Assembly (NCBI GenBank): GCA_012800685.1
Contig: JAAZIT010000347.1
Span: forward strand, 1-7,397
Reading direction: 5' to 3'
DNA length: 7,397 nucleotides
DNA from: Clostridiales bacterium
GTDB lineage: Bacteria; Bacillota; Clostridia; Oscillospirales; Ruminococcaceae
A program made the translations under genes and the position numbers. The stretch's first letter is position 1. The number at the start of each line of letters is the position of its first letter. Shown one piece after another: positions 1 through 5,974 of this stretch. The notes beneath the pieces were generated by a model, which was not told the origin of the DNA, did not search any database, and saw only the letters and a list, made by a program, of their open reading frames with translations.

Positions 1-471
1 ATCATAGAAGCTTGTGACACCATCTACTGTTATAAAACCAGCCTCCGCAAAGCCGTACTTGTTGTAGAAATAATCCACACCATTAATAGAAATTCTGCCT
101 GTATAGAAAACCCCTGTTTCAGGGTCAAGATAATATTCCGAATTTCCTATTTTTGTTCTACCCTTTTGCATAATTCCGTCATCGGCAAAATAAAAGGTAT
201 AACCCTCAAACTCCTGCCAACCTGTTAGCATATTTCCATTTGAATCAAACAAATAAGTTGTTCCGTCTATAATTTTTAAACCAGTGGCATTTTCTCTAGT
301 CTCAGCGACAATATAGTATTGTTTTCCGTCTTTTTCATGCCAACCAGGTGCATAATTCTCTTTATAATAAAAATATCCACCAAAAATCACACCAACGCAA
401 GCTGTAGCAATTACGCCTAATCTAACAAGCTTTTTTATTGGTATGTTTGGCGACTTAATGCGTAAACTCAT
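1..471 (-). CDS. Membrane-anchored protein with cell-wall-binding (choline-binding-like) repeats, C-terminus outside window
   Basis: The reading frame is open from an ATG at 471-469 to the left edge, giving 157 residues with no stop. An AGGAGAG ribosome binding site precedes the ATG. The N-terminus has a basic stretch (KKLVR, about residues 13-17), then one hydrophobic helix at about 15-35, which suggests a signal-anchor with the rest outside the cell. From residue 43 on there are repeats of about 20 residues built from aromatic residues and glycine: GWHEKDGKQYY, TYLFDSNGNMLTGW (72-85), FYFADDGIMQKG (93-104), YYLDPETGVFYTG (113-125), DYFYNKYGFAEAG (133-145). Repeat glycines fall near 64, 84, 104, 125 and 145. 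This is the pattern of CW_binding / glucan-binding repeats, which in other proteins bind choline-substituted teichoic acids or polysaccharides. No catalytic domain is visible, and one could lie in the missing C-terminus. The gene is divergent from the beta-mannosidase. The ligand is not determined. Confidence 0.85.
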   Translation of the reverse strand, partial: MSLRIKSPNIPIKKLVRLGVIATACVGVIFGGYFYYKENYAPGWHEKDGKQYYIVAETRENATGLKIIDGTTYLFDSNGNMLTGWQEFEGYTFYFADDGIMQKGRTKIGNSEYYLDPETGVFYTGRISINGVDYFYNKYGFAEAGFITVDGVTSFYD

Positions 472-511
472 AATTTCTCTCCTATCCATACTTGCTATAA
501 GATACACAAAT

Positions 512-540
512 ATAATAACATTTTTAACGTAAAATAGCAA
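512..540 (-). promoter_or_regulatory. Putative sigma-A promoter of the cell-wall-binding protein gene
   Basis: Read on the minus strand, TTGCTA (540-535) and TATTAT (517-512) are separated by 17 bp. These match the TTGACA/TATAAT consensus at 4 of 6 and 5 of 6 positions. Transcription would start near 505, leaving a leader of about 35 nt before the ATG at 471. The placement fits well, but the region is AT-rich and chance matches are possible. Confidence 0.55.
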
Positions 541-561
541 GTGAATATATGCAATTTCACT
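540..561. repeat. Short inverted repeat in the divergent intergenic region
   Basis: AGTGAA (540-545) and TTCACT (556-561) are perfect 6-bp inverted arms separated by 10 bp. They lie immediately upstream of, and touch, the -35 box of the minus-strand promoter. The repeat could be a regulator binding site, but short arms in AT-rich DNA are weak evidence. Confidence 0.3.
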
Positions 562-679
562 AGATTATCACTTTTAATTTTTGGAAATTCATTATAAGTA
601 TTAAATTAAATATTAAGACCCTAAAAAGCGATTACAAAAACTAAATTGGTTAAGAATAGATTAAATCACTATGAAACAG

Positions 680-708
680 TTGACAAAGCAGTCAAAAAGG
701 CTCATAAT
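680..708 (+). promoter_or_regulatory. Sigma-A promoter of the beta-mannosidase gene
   Basis: A perfect -35 box TTGACA (680-685) and a -10 box CATAAT (703-708, 5 of 6) are separated by 17 bp. The predicted start near 715 gives a leader of about 40 nt before the ATG at 755. The promoter lies inside the longer open frame that begins at 671, so the shorter ATG at 755 is the likely start. The -35 box overlaps a perfect inverted repeat, TTGAC-N6-GTCAA (680-695), which could serve as an operator. Confidence 0.75.
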
Positions 709-742
709 ACAAGTATATATATATAGACACAAGGTAGGAGAT

Positions 743-749
743 AGGAGAG
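743..749 (+). promoter_or_regulatory. Ribosome binding site deciding the beta-mannosidase start
   Basis: AGGAGAG ends 5 nt before the ATG at 755. The in-frame ATG at 671 has no comparable site and lies upstream of the predicted transcription start, so it is not used. Confidence 0.8.
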
Positions 750-754
750 ATAAT

Positions 755-3265
755 ATGAAACTTAATTTAAATTCTGATTGGAAAATGCAAAAATCAGGCG
801 ATAGAATCAGTTACCTATGCAATGTCCCATGCTCAGTTTATAAAACCTTAGTTGAATGTGGTGTTATTGAAAATCCATACTACCGTGAGAATGAGCTTTG
901 GGCAACAAATATTTCTAATGATGATTTTGAATTCAAAAAAACATTTGAAATTAGTAATGGGCTTTTTGAAAAAGAAAAAATAACCCTCACCTTTTATGGT
1001 ATAGATACTCTTTGCGAAATTTTCTTAAACGGAAAAAGTCTTGGGACAACCAATAATATGCACCGAACATGGGTTTTTGATATAAAAGATACTGTGGTTT
1101 TAGGAACTAATAGATTACGTGTACTAACTAAATCTCCAAACAAATTTATTGCACAAAAACAGGCTGAGCGACCTCTTTGGGGAGTGGACTCAACTATGGC
1201 TGGCTATACCCATTTAAGAAAACCACATTATATGTTTGGTTGGGATTGGGGACCAAAGCTGCCTGATATGGGAATTTGGCGTGATGTCGAGGTTGAGGGA
1301 TATAGTCAAGGGAAAATTCTTGATGTTTATTACTGGCAGGAACATATAGATAACTGCGTTACCTTAAATTGTGATGTTAATACTGATGTTCTTATTAAAA
1401 CTGGTGCTAACTACATTTTTGAAATTTATAGCCCTGACAATACTCTTTTAAAATCAATTTCCTCCCCTATCACAGAAAACTCTTTTACTATTTCAACAAA
1501 TATAGAAAATCCTATGCTATGGTGGGCCAGAGGATATGGCGACCAGCCTTTGTATAAATGTATTTTAAGGCTTAATGACAACGAGATTGTTATTGACACC
1601 GCTATAAATAAAATTGGTTTAAGAACCCTTACAATAAGTCAAGACTCTGATGAATGGGGTAAAGAATTCTGCTTTAAGCTTAATGGCAGAAAAATATTTG
1701 CAATGGGTGCAAACTATATTCCAGAGGATCAGATTGCATCAACCTTTTCAAAAGAACGTACCCTTAAGCTTTTAGACGAATGTGTTAAAGCTAATTTTAA
1801 CTTTATTAGAGTTTGGGGTGGCGGATGTTATCCAGACAATTGGTTCTATGATTATTGCGACGAAAAAGGGCTAATTATATGGCAGGATTTTATGTACGCT
1901 TGCTCAGCATATCTTTTAACTGATGAATTTCGTGAAACCATAGTTGGCGAAACCATCGACAATATTAAAAGATTTAGAAACCATGCTTCTCTAGGGCTTT
2001 GGTGTGGAAACAATGAAATTGAATCCGCTTGGGAATATTGGGGACTTCCTGAAGACCCCGAATCAAAAGCAGATTATCTTGAGCATTTTGAAAAAATCAT
2101 TCCAGAGCTGTTAGAGGAATACGACAAACACGAAAACACATTTTACTGGCCGTCATCACCATCATCTGGAGGTGGATTTAAGGATTCATCTAGCAACCAC
2201 GCAGGAGACATGCTTTATTGGGATATATGGCATAACCTTAAACCTATTGAAGATTTTAGGAAATATTATTATCGATTTTGTTCAGAATATGGATTTGAAT
2301 CAGTTCCTTGTCTAAAAACCTGTAAAACATTCGCAGATGAGTCCAAGGGGGATTTTAATCTAACTTCGCCAGTTATGGAAAATCATCAGAAGTGTGTTCA
2401 AGGCAACGAAAAAATTATGTTTTATTTAGCACAGGTAGTTAGGTATCCATATTCATTTGAAGAACTAATTTATTCATCTCAACTAGTACAAGCGGACTGT
2501 ATCCGCACGTCAGTTGAGCATATGAGAAGAAACCGTGGAAGATGTATGGGTTCAGCTTATTGGCAGGTTAACGATTCCAACCCTGTCATCTCATGGTCAA
2601 GCATTGACTATTATAATAGGTGGAAGGCTTTGCATTACTATGCTAAAAGGTTTTATGCTCCAGCCCTTTTATCTGTTGATGATACTAATATACTAAAACC
2701 TGTTTTTAATATTTCAAATGAAACTTTAAAGGACGCTAATTGCAGGGTTAGCTGGACATTAAGAACAAATGGAAATGATATAATCACTAGTGGTTCTTTT
2801 GATGTTGAAATTTTTAAGCTTTCATCAAAAAATGCATTTACAACCGATTTATCTAAATATCTTTTAAGTGAAAATGAAAAACGTGAGAGGTATTTAGAAT
2901 ATACTTTAGAGGTTGATAATAATATAGTTTCTAAAGCCACCACATTATTTGTTCGACCAAAACTCTTTAGCTTTCTCGAACCTAATCTTAAGTACACCGT
3001 TGAAGAAACTGATAATCAGTTCATTATAAGTATATCAGCAAAAAACTACACAAAGAGCCTGTGCCTTGATTTAACGGAAATGGATTGTGTGTTTTCTGAC
3101 AACTGGTTTGATATTAACGGTGGAGAAACGGTAAATGTAACCGTAGAAAAATCACAAATAACAAAAGAAACTTGTAGTTTATCAACAGTTGGCATATCAC
3201 CCGTTCCAAAATATATAAGCCTCGATACATTTAAGGAACAGCTCACTCTTAGGGCATATAATTAA
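755..3265 (+). CDS. Beta-mannosidase, glycoside hydrolase family 2
   Basis: This 836-residue retaining glycosidase should release terminal beta-D-mannose from mannan or N-glycan-derived oligosaccharides (EC 3.2.1.25). Domain order fits the family: a jelly-roll domain (about 1-185) with the signature FGWDWGP (161-167), an Ig-like domain, a TIM barrel from about 311 (FAMGANYIPED) to 632 including FIRVWGGG (350-356), and C-terminal beta domains. WCGNNE places the predicted acid/base at E421, and SEYGFES the predicted nucleophile at E511, at the 90-residue spacing usual for GH2. There is no signal peptide, so it probably acts in the cytoplasm on imported oligosaccharides. The ATG at 755 is chosen because AGGAGAG (743-749) precedes it, the family homology starts there, and the promoter lies between 671 and 755. 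It has its own promoter and terminator and no transporter or sugar regulator beside it in the window. A related GH2 exo-glycosidase activity is possible but less likely. Confidence 0.93.
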   Translation: MKLNLNSDWKMQKSGDRISYLCNVPCSVYKTLVECGVIENPYYRENELWATNISNDDFEFKKTFEISNGLFEKEKITLTFYGIDTLCEIFLNGKSLGTTNNMHRTWVFDIKDTVVLGTNRLRVLTKSPNKFIAQKQAERPLWGVDSTMAGYTHLRKPHYMFGWDWGPKLPDMGIWRDVEVEGYSQGKILDVYYWQEHIDNCVTLNCDVNTDVLIKTGANYIFEIYSPDNTLLKSISSPITENSFTISTNIENPMLWWARGYGDQPLYKCILRLNDNEIVIDTAINKIGLRTLTISQDSDEWGKEFCFKLNGRKIFAMGANYIPEDQIASTFSKERTLKLLDECVKANFNFIRVWGGGCYPDNWFYDYCDEKGLIIWQDFMYACSAYLLTDEFRETIVGETIDNIKRFRNHASLGLWCGNNEIESAWEYWGLPEDPESKADYLEHFEKIIPELLEEYDKHENTFYWPSSPSSGGGFKDSSSNHAGDMLYWDIWHNLKPIEDFRKYYYRFCSEYGFESVPCLKTCKTFADESKGDFNLTSPVMENHQKCVQGNEKIMFYLAQVVRYPYSFEELIYSSQLVQADCIRTSVEHMRRNRGRCMGSAYWQVNDSNPVISWSSIDYYNRWKALHYYAKRFYAPALLSVDDTNILKPVFNISNETLKDANCRVSWTLRTNGNDIITSGSFDVEIFKLSSKNAFTTDLSKYLLSENEKRERYLEYTLEVDNNIVSKATTLFVRPKLFSFLEPNLKYTVEETDNQFIISISAKNYTKSLCLDLTEMDCVFSDNWFDINGGETVNVTVEKSQITKETCSLSTVGISPVPKYISLDTFKEQLTLRAYN

Positions 3266-3273
3266 AGATTTTT

Positions 3274-3303
3274 AAAGGAACAGTAATTTTTGCTGTTCCT
3301 TTT
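3274..3303 (+). terminator. Rho-independent terminator after the beta-mannosidase gene
   Basis: AAAGGAACAG (3274-3283) pairs perfectly with CTGTTCCTTT (3293-3302) around a 9-nt loop, 8 bp after the stop codon. The 3' arm runs into a T-rich end (TTTT, then ATG). The U-tract is short, but the stem is strong and the position is right. Confidence 0.8.
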
Positions 3304-3405
3304 ATGCTGTTTAGACGAATACCACGAGATTTCAGAGCCTATTGTATAGTTTGCTCCTGATTTTCATTAATGTTTTGTATATTTCAACAAATTTTACGAA
3401 AGCTA
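3304..3405. other. Non-coding spacer with no recognisable feature
   Basis: This is part of the 288-bp gene-free stretch between the mannosidase stop and tRNA-Thr. Between the terminator and the first tRNA promoter I see no credible coding frame, structured RNA motif or repeat. The rest of the stretch holds two promoters and a small palindrome. Confidence 0.6.
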
Positions 3406-3434
3406 TTGACAAAATAAATGATTTGGGATATAAT
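3406..3434 (+). promoter_or_regulatory. Upstream consensus promoter of the tRNA operon (P1)
   Basis: TTGACA (3406-3411) and TATAAT (3429-3434) both match the sigma-70/sigma-A consensus perfectly, with 17-bp spacing. The predicted start near 3441 gives a leader of about 110 nt before tRNA-Thr. No gene intervenes, so this promoter probably adds to transcription of the tRNA pair. Confidence 0.8.
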
Positions 3435-3464
3435 AAATAAGCTGTCAAAGACATGGCGTAGCTA

Positions 3465-3483
3465 TTACAAAATTAATTTGTAA
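3465..3483. repeat. Palindrome between the two tRNA promoters
   Basis: TTACAAA (3465-3471) and TTTGTAA (3477-3483) are perfect inverted arms around ATTAA. The palindrome sits downstream of P1 and 15 bp upstream of the -35 box of P2. It may be a protein site or chance in AT-rich DNA. Confidence 0.35.
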
Positions 3484-3498
3484 AAGAGTAAAAAATGC

Positions 3499-3527
3499 TT
3501 GACTTTGCTTTTAAAATGTGGTATAAT
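3499..3527 (+). promoter_or_regulatory. Proximal promoter of the tRNA operon (P2)
   Basis: TTGACT (3499-3504, 5 of 6) and a perfect TATAAT (3522-3527) are spaced by 17 bp and preceded by TG one base before the -10 box. Transcription would start near 3534, about 20 nt before the tRNA-Thr 5' end, which is a typical tRNA leader. Confidence 0.85.
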
Positions 3528-3553
3528 AGTTTTTGCGTTTGGTTAATTCAAAT

Positions 3554-3629
3554 GCTGGTGTAGCTCAGTTGGTAGAGCAGCTGATTTGTAATCAGCAGGT
3601 CGGGGGTTCAAGTCCGTCCACCAGCTCCA
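3554..3629 (+). tRNA. tRNA-Thr, anticodon TGT
   Basis: The 76-nt cloverleaf has an acceptor stem GCTGGTG/CACCAGC (perfect 7 bp), a D arm GCTC/GAGC, and an anticodon stem GCTGA/TCAGC with loop TTTGTAA. The anticodon TGT (3587-3589) reads ACA threonine codons. The variable loop is 5 nt, the discriminator is T, and the 3' CCA is encoded. The T arm (3602-3618) has loop TTCAAGT, but the stem GGGGG/CCGTC contains a G-T pair and a central G-G mismatch. It is the first gene of a two-tRNA transcript. Confidence 0.97.
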
Positions 3630-3686
3630 TTTATTTTAAAAGCCTAAGCGTTTTTAATTTTTCGTTGATTATTCAGCGATTTTAAT

Positions 3687-3770
3687 GGGAGAGTTCCCGA
3701 GTGGCTAAAGGGGGCAGACTGTAAATCTGTTGTTTCGGCTACGGTGGTTCGAATCCACCCTCTCCCACCA
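3687..3770 (+). tRNA. tRNA-Tyr, anticodon GTA
   Basis: This 84-nt class II tRNA has a long variable arm, as bacterial tRNA-Tyr does. The acceptor stem GGGAGAG/CTCTCCC is perfect. The anticodon stem GCAGA/TCTGT encloses loop CTGTAAA with anticodon GTA (3721-3723). The T arm GGTGG-TTCGAAT-CCACC is perfect, the discriminator is A and the 3' CCA is encoded. It follows tRNA-Thr by 57 nt with no promoter between them, so both probably come from one precursor. Confidence 0.97.
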
Positions 3771-3802
3771 ATTTTTTTAAGTAATTTTAATACTAAACTA
3801 CG

Positions 3803-3828
3803 TCCTTGCAGTAAGCAAGGATTTTTTT
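3803..3828 (+). terminator. Rho-independent terminator of the tRNA operon
   Basis: TCCTTGC (3803-3809) pairs perfectly with GCAAGGA (3815-3821) around a 5-nt loop AGTAA, followed by seven T residues. It lies 33 nt after the tRNA-Tyr CCA end. Confidence 0.88.
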
Positions 3829-3888
3829 ATGCAAAAATTCTCACGTAAGACTTGACTAGTTTTAAAGTAAGTAATAGTAAAAGGTTTA

Positions 3889-3916
3889 TTTGCATAAATC
3901 CTTGTAATAATATAAG
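3889..3916 (+). promoter_or_regulatory. Weak candidate promoter for typA
   Basis: TTTGCA (3889-3894, 4 of 6) and TATAAG (3911-3916, 5 of 6) are spaced by 16 bp, about 60 nt upstream of the typA ATG. TTGACT at 3852-3857 is a better -35 box but has only TAGTAA at the right distance. Because a terminator closes the tRNA operon, typA should have its own promoter here, but which boxes are used is unclear. Confidence 0.35.
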
Positions 3917-3966
3917 TAATAAGTAGGTTTGGAAAATTTGGAAGTTTTGCATTGAAAGCAGAACTT

Positions 3967-3971
3967 GGAGG
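3967..3971 (+). promoter_or_regulatory. Ribosome binding site deciding the typA start
   Basis: GGAGG lies 7 nt before the ATG at 3979. An in-frame TTG at 3952 would add nine residues but lacks such a site, and its extension would overlap this one. Confidence 0.85.
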
Positions 3972-3978
3972 TAAAAAT

Positions 3979-5802
3979 ATGCTAAGAGAAGATTTAAGAA
4001 ACATTGCCATAATCGCCCACGTTGACCATGGTAAAACAACACTAGTTGACCAGCTTTTAAAACAGTCTGGTACATTCCGTGAGAATCAAGTAGTTAACGA
4101 CCGTGTAATGGACTCAAACGACATTGAGCGTGAGCGTGGTATTACAATTCTTGCTAAAAACACGTCTGTTGTTTACAAGGATACTAAAATTAATATTATT
4201 GACACACCAGGACACGCTGACTTTGGTGGAGAAGTTGAACGTGTACTTAAAATGGTAAACGGAGTAATACTTCTTGTAGACTCTGCTGAGGGTCCAATGC
4301 CACAGACAAGATTTGTTCTTCAAAAATCACTTGAGCTTGGACATAAGATTATTGTTGTTGTAAACAAAATTGACAAGCCTGACGCAAGACTTAACGAGGT
4401 TGGCGATGAGGTTCTCGAGCTTTTAATGGATTTAGATGCAACTGATGAACAGCTTGACAGCCCAATTTTATACTGTTCAGGACGTGATGGAACAGCCTCA
4501 CATACTCCTAATAATCTAGGGGAAAACTTTGTTCCTCTTCTTGATGAAATTCTTGATTATATCCCTGCTCCAGAGGTTAACGTTGAAGGGCCTATGCAAA
4601 TGCTTGTTTCTTCAATCGACTATAACGAATACGTTGGTCGTATTGCAATTGGACGTATTGAGCGTGGCTCTATTAAGGTTAATCAAGAGGTTTCTGTTGG
4701 TGACTATCATAACACTAAAAAAGAATACCGTAGCAAGATTGTTACAGTATCTCAAATAGAGGGTCTTAGCCGTGTGCCTTGTGATAATGCACAGGCTGGT
4801 GACATTGTATGTGTGAGCGGTCTTGAAAACATCACAATTGGCGATACAATTTGTCAATTTGGAAACTTTGAGGCACTACCATTTGCAAAGATTTCAGAGC
4901 CAACTGTTGAAATGACTTTTTCAGTAAATGATTCACCTTTTGCTGGAAAAGACGGAAAATATATTACATCACGTCATTTAAGAGACAGACTTTTTAAAGA
5001 ACTATTAAAAGACGTTTCACTTAGAGTTAGCGAAACTGATTTAACTGATAGCTTTAAGGTCGCTGGACGTGGCGAAATGCACCTTTCCATTCTTATTGAA
5101 AATATGCGACGTGAGGGCTTTGAGCTTGGAGTTTCAACTCCTAGAGTTCTTCTTAAGGAAGTTGAGGGAAAGCTCTGTGAGCCTATCGAGAGACTTGTTA
5201 TAGATGTTCCAGAAAATTGTGTGGGTTCTGTTATGGAAAAGCTAGGGGTAAGAAAAGCTGAGCTTCAGCAGATGACTCCTGTTGGAAGCAGAATGAGAAT
5301 GGAATTTTTAGTTCCTGCAAGAGGATTATTTGGATATAAGAGCGAATTTCTAACCGATACAAAGGGTGAAGGAATCATGAGTTCGGTATTCTTTGGATAT
5401 AGCCCATATAAGGGTGACATTCCTAGAAGAACAACAGGCTCACTTGTTGCATTTGAATCAGGTACAGCAATTACCTATGGTCTTTACAATGCCCAAGAAA
5501 GAGGCGAGCTTTTCATTACAGCCGGTACTCCAATTTATGAGGGAATGATAGTTGGTGCTTCACCAAAAGCAGAGGATTTAGTAGTGAATGTGTGTAAGAA
5601 AAAGCACCTAACTAATACTAGAGCAAGCGGAAGTGACGATTCACTAAGACTTGTTACACCTAGAATACTAAGCCTTGAAGATAGCTTAGAATTCCTCGCT
5701 GATGACGAGCTACTTGAAGTAACTCCTAAGTCAATTAGAATTATAAAAAGAACTCTTTCAAACACAATTCGTGCTAAGGAACGTTCAAAAATCAACGGAT
5801 AA
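3979..5802 (+). CDS. typA: Ribosome-associated translational GTPase TypA/BipA
   Basis: This 607-residue cytoplasmic GTPase of the EF-G/LepA superfamily is of normal TypA length. TypA binds the ribosome and is known in other bacteria to help large-subunit assembly and growth under cold or other stress. The GTPase motifs are G1 AHVDHGKT (13-20), G2 RGITI (53-57), G3 DTPGH (75-79) and G4 NKID (129-132), with a likely G5 in the YCSGRDG segment. Beta-barrel domain II follows, then the EF-G-like domains (GRGEMHLSILIENMRREGFE) and the BipA-specific C-terminal domain, which contains ARGLFGYKSEFLTDTKGEG. The catalytic His of G3 (H79) is present. The ATG at 3979 is preferred over the TTG at 3952 because of the GGAGG site. 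No terminator is visible between its stop and the TPP riboswitch 12 nt later, so its transcript may read into the thiT leader. Confidence 0.97.
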   Translation: MLREDLRNIAIIAHVDHGKTTLVDQLLKQSGTFRENQVVNDRVMDSNDIERERGITILAKNTSVVYKDTKINIIDTPGHADFGGEVERVLKMVNGVILLVDSAEGPMPQTRFVLQKSLELGHKIIVVVNKIDKPDARLNEVGDEVLELLMDLDATDEQLDSPILYCSGRDGTASHTPNNLGENFVPLLDEILDYIPAPEVNVEGPMQMLVSSIDYNEYVGRIAIGRIERGSIKVNQEVSVGDYHNTKKEYRSKIVTVSQIEGLSRVPCDNAQAGDIVCVSGLENITIGDTICQFGNFEALPFAKISEPTVEMTFSVNDSPFAGKDGKYITSRHLRDRLFKELLKDVSLRVSETDLTDSFKVAGRGEMHLSILIENMRREGFELGVSTPRVLLKEVEGKLCEPIERLVIDVPENCVGSVMEKLGVRKAELQQMTPVGSRMRMEFLVPARGLFGYKSEFLTDTKGEGIMSSVFFGYSPYKGDIPRRTTGSLVAFESGTAITYGLYNAQERGELFITAGTPIYEGMIVGASPKAEDLVVNVCKKKHLTNTRASGSDDSLRLVTPRILSLEDSLEFLADDELLEVTPKSIRIIKRTLSNTIRAKERSKING

Positions 5803-5814
5803 TAAAACTGAATA

Positions 5815-5918
5815 TTTTAAGGGGAGCTGATATTGGTTGGCTGAGAGGAAGTAATTAACTTCGACCCTGCAATTAAATTTGCACACTGGTTTCGGATAAT
5901 GCCGACATAGGAAGATTA
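5815..5918 (+). ncRNA. TPP riboswitch (THI box) aptamer
   Basis: The conserved landmarks occur in order: GGGGAGC (5821-5827), CTGAGA (5841-5846), ACCC (5864-5867), GGATAATGCC (5894-5903) and ATAGGAAG (5907-5914). The P3 arm can form from AGCTGA (5825-5830) with TTGGCT (5837-5842). A GAAGT/ACTTC hairpin (about 5848-5862) follows CTGAGA. TCGG/CCGA encloses ATAATG as the P5 arm. TTTTAA (5815-5820) can close P1 weakly with TTAAGG (5916-5921). Less usual are an extra hairpin TGCAA/TTGCA (5868-5883) right after ACCC and a diverged ACTGGTT where ACCTGAT is common. The gene downstream encodes a thiamine transporter, which fits this class well. Confidence 0.92.
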
Positions 5919-5952
5919 AGGACAAACTAGTAAAATAGTTTGTCCTTTTTTT
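5919..5952 (+). terminator. Terminator in the riboswitch expression platform
   Basis: AGGACAAACTA (5919-5929) pairs perfectly with TAGTTTGTCCT (5936-5946) around a 6-nt loop, followed by a run of T to 5952. Its place between the TPP aptamer and the thiT ribosome binding site implies control by premature termination when thiamine pyrophosphate is bound. ACTGGTTT in the aptamer (5885-5892) is complementary, with one G-U pair, to AAACTAGT (5924-5931), and could act as antiterminator. Confidence 0.92.
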
Positions 5953-5974
5953 AATTTTTAAAGGAGATGTTTTT

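Noticed and set aside
671..754. N-terminal extension of the beta-mannosidase from an ATG at 671
   Set aside because: The extension has no family similarity, has no ribosome binding site, and overlaps the predicted promoter at 680-708. The ATG at 755 has AGGAGAG in place.
2653..2997. Minus-strand frame of 114 codons inside the mannosidase gene
   Set aside because: It is antisense to a confident GH2 C-terminal domain, has no recognisable protein features, and looks like a chance open frame.
3663..3678. Possible hairpin CGTTGA-TTAT-TCAGCG between the two tRNAs
   Set aside because: It has six pairs including one wobble and no T-run directly after it. At most it is a processing structure, too weak to annotate as a terminator.
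3952..3978. TTG start at 3952 for typA
   Set aside because: It would place the GGAGG ribosome binding site inside the coding region and add nine residues not expected for TypA, which normally starts just before the first strand of the GTPase domain.
3798..4075. Two minus-strand frames across the tRNA terminator and the start of typA
   Set aside because: They cover the terminator and the highly conserved TypA G1 region in antisense, and they overlap each other in different frames. No family is recognised.
4529..4857. Short frames on both strands within typA
   Set aside because: They are shadows of the confident typA frame, with no initiation signals or recognisable domains.
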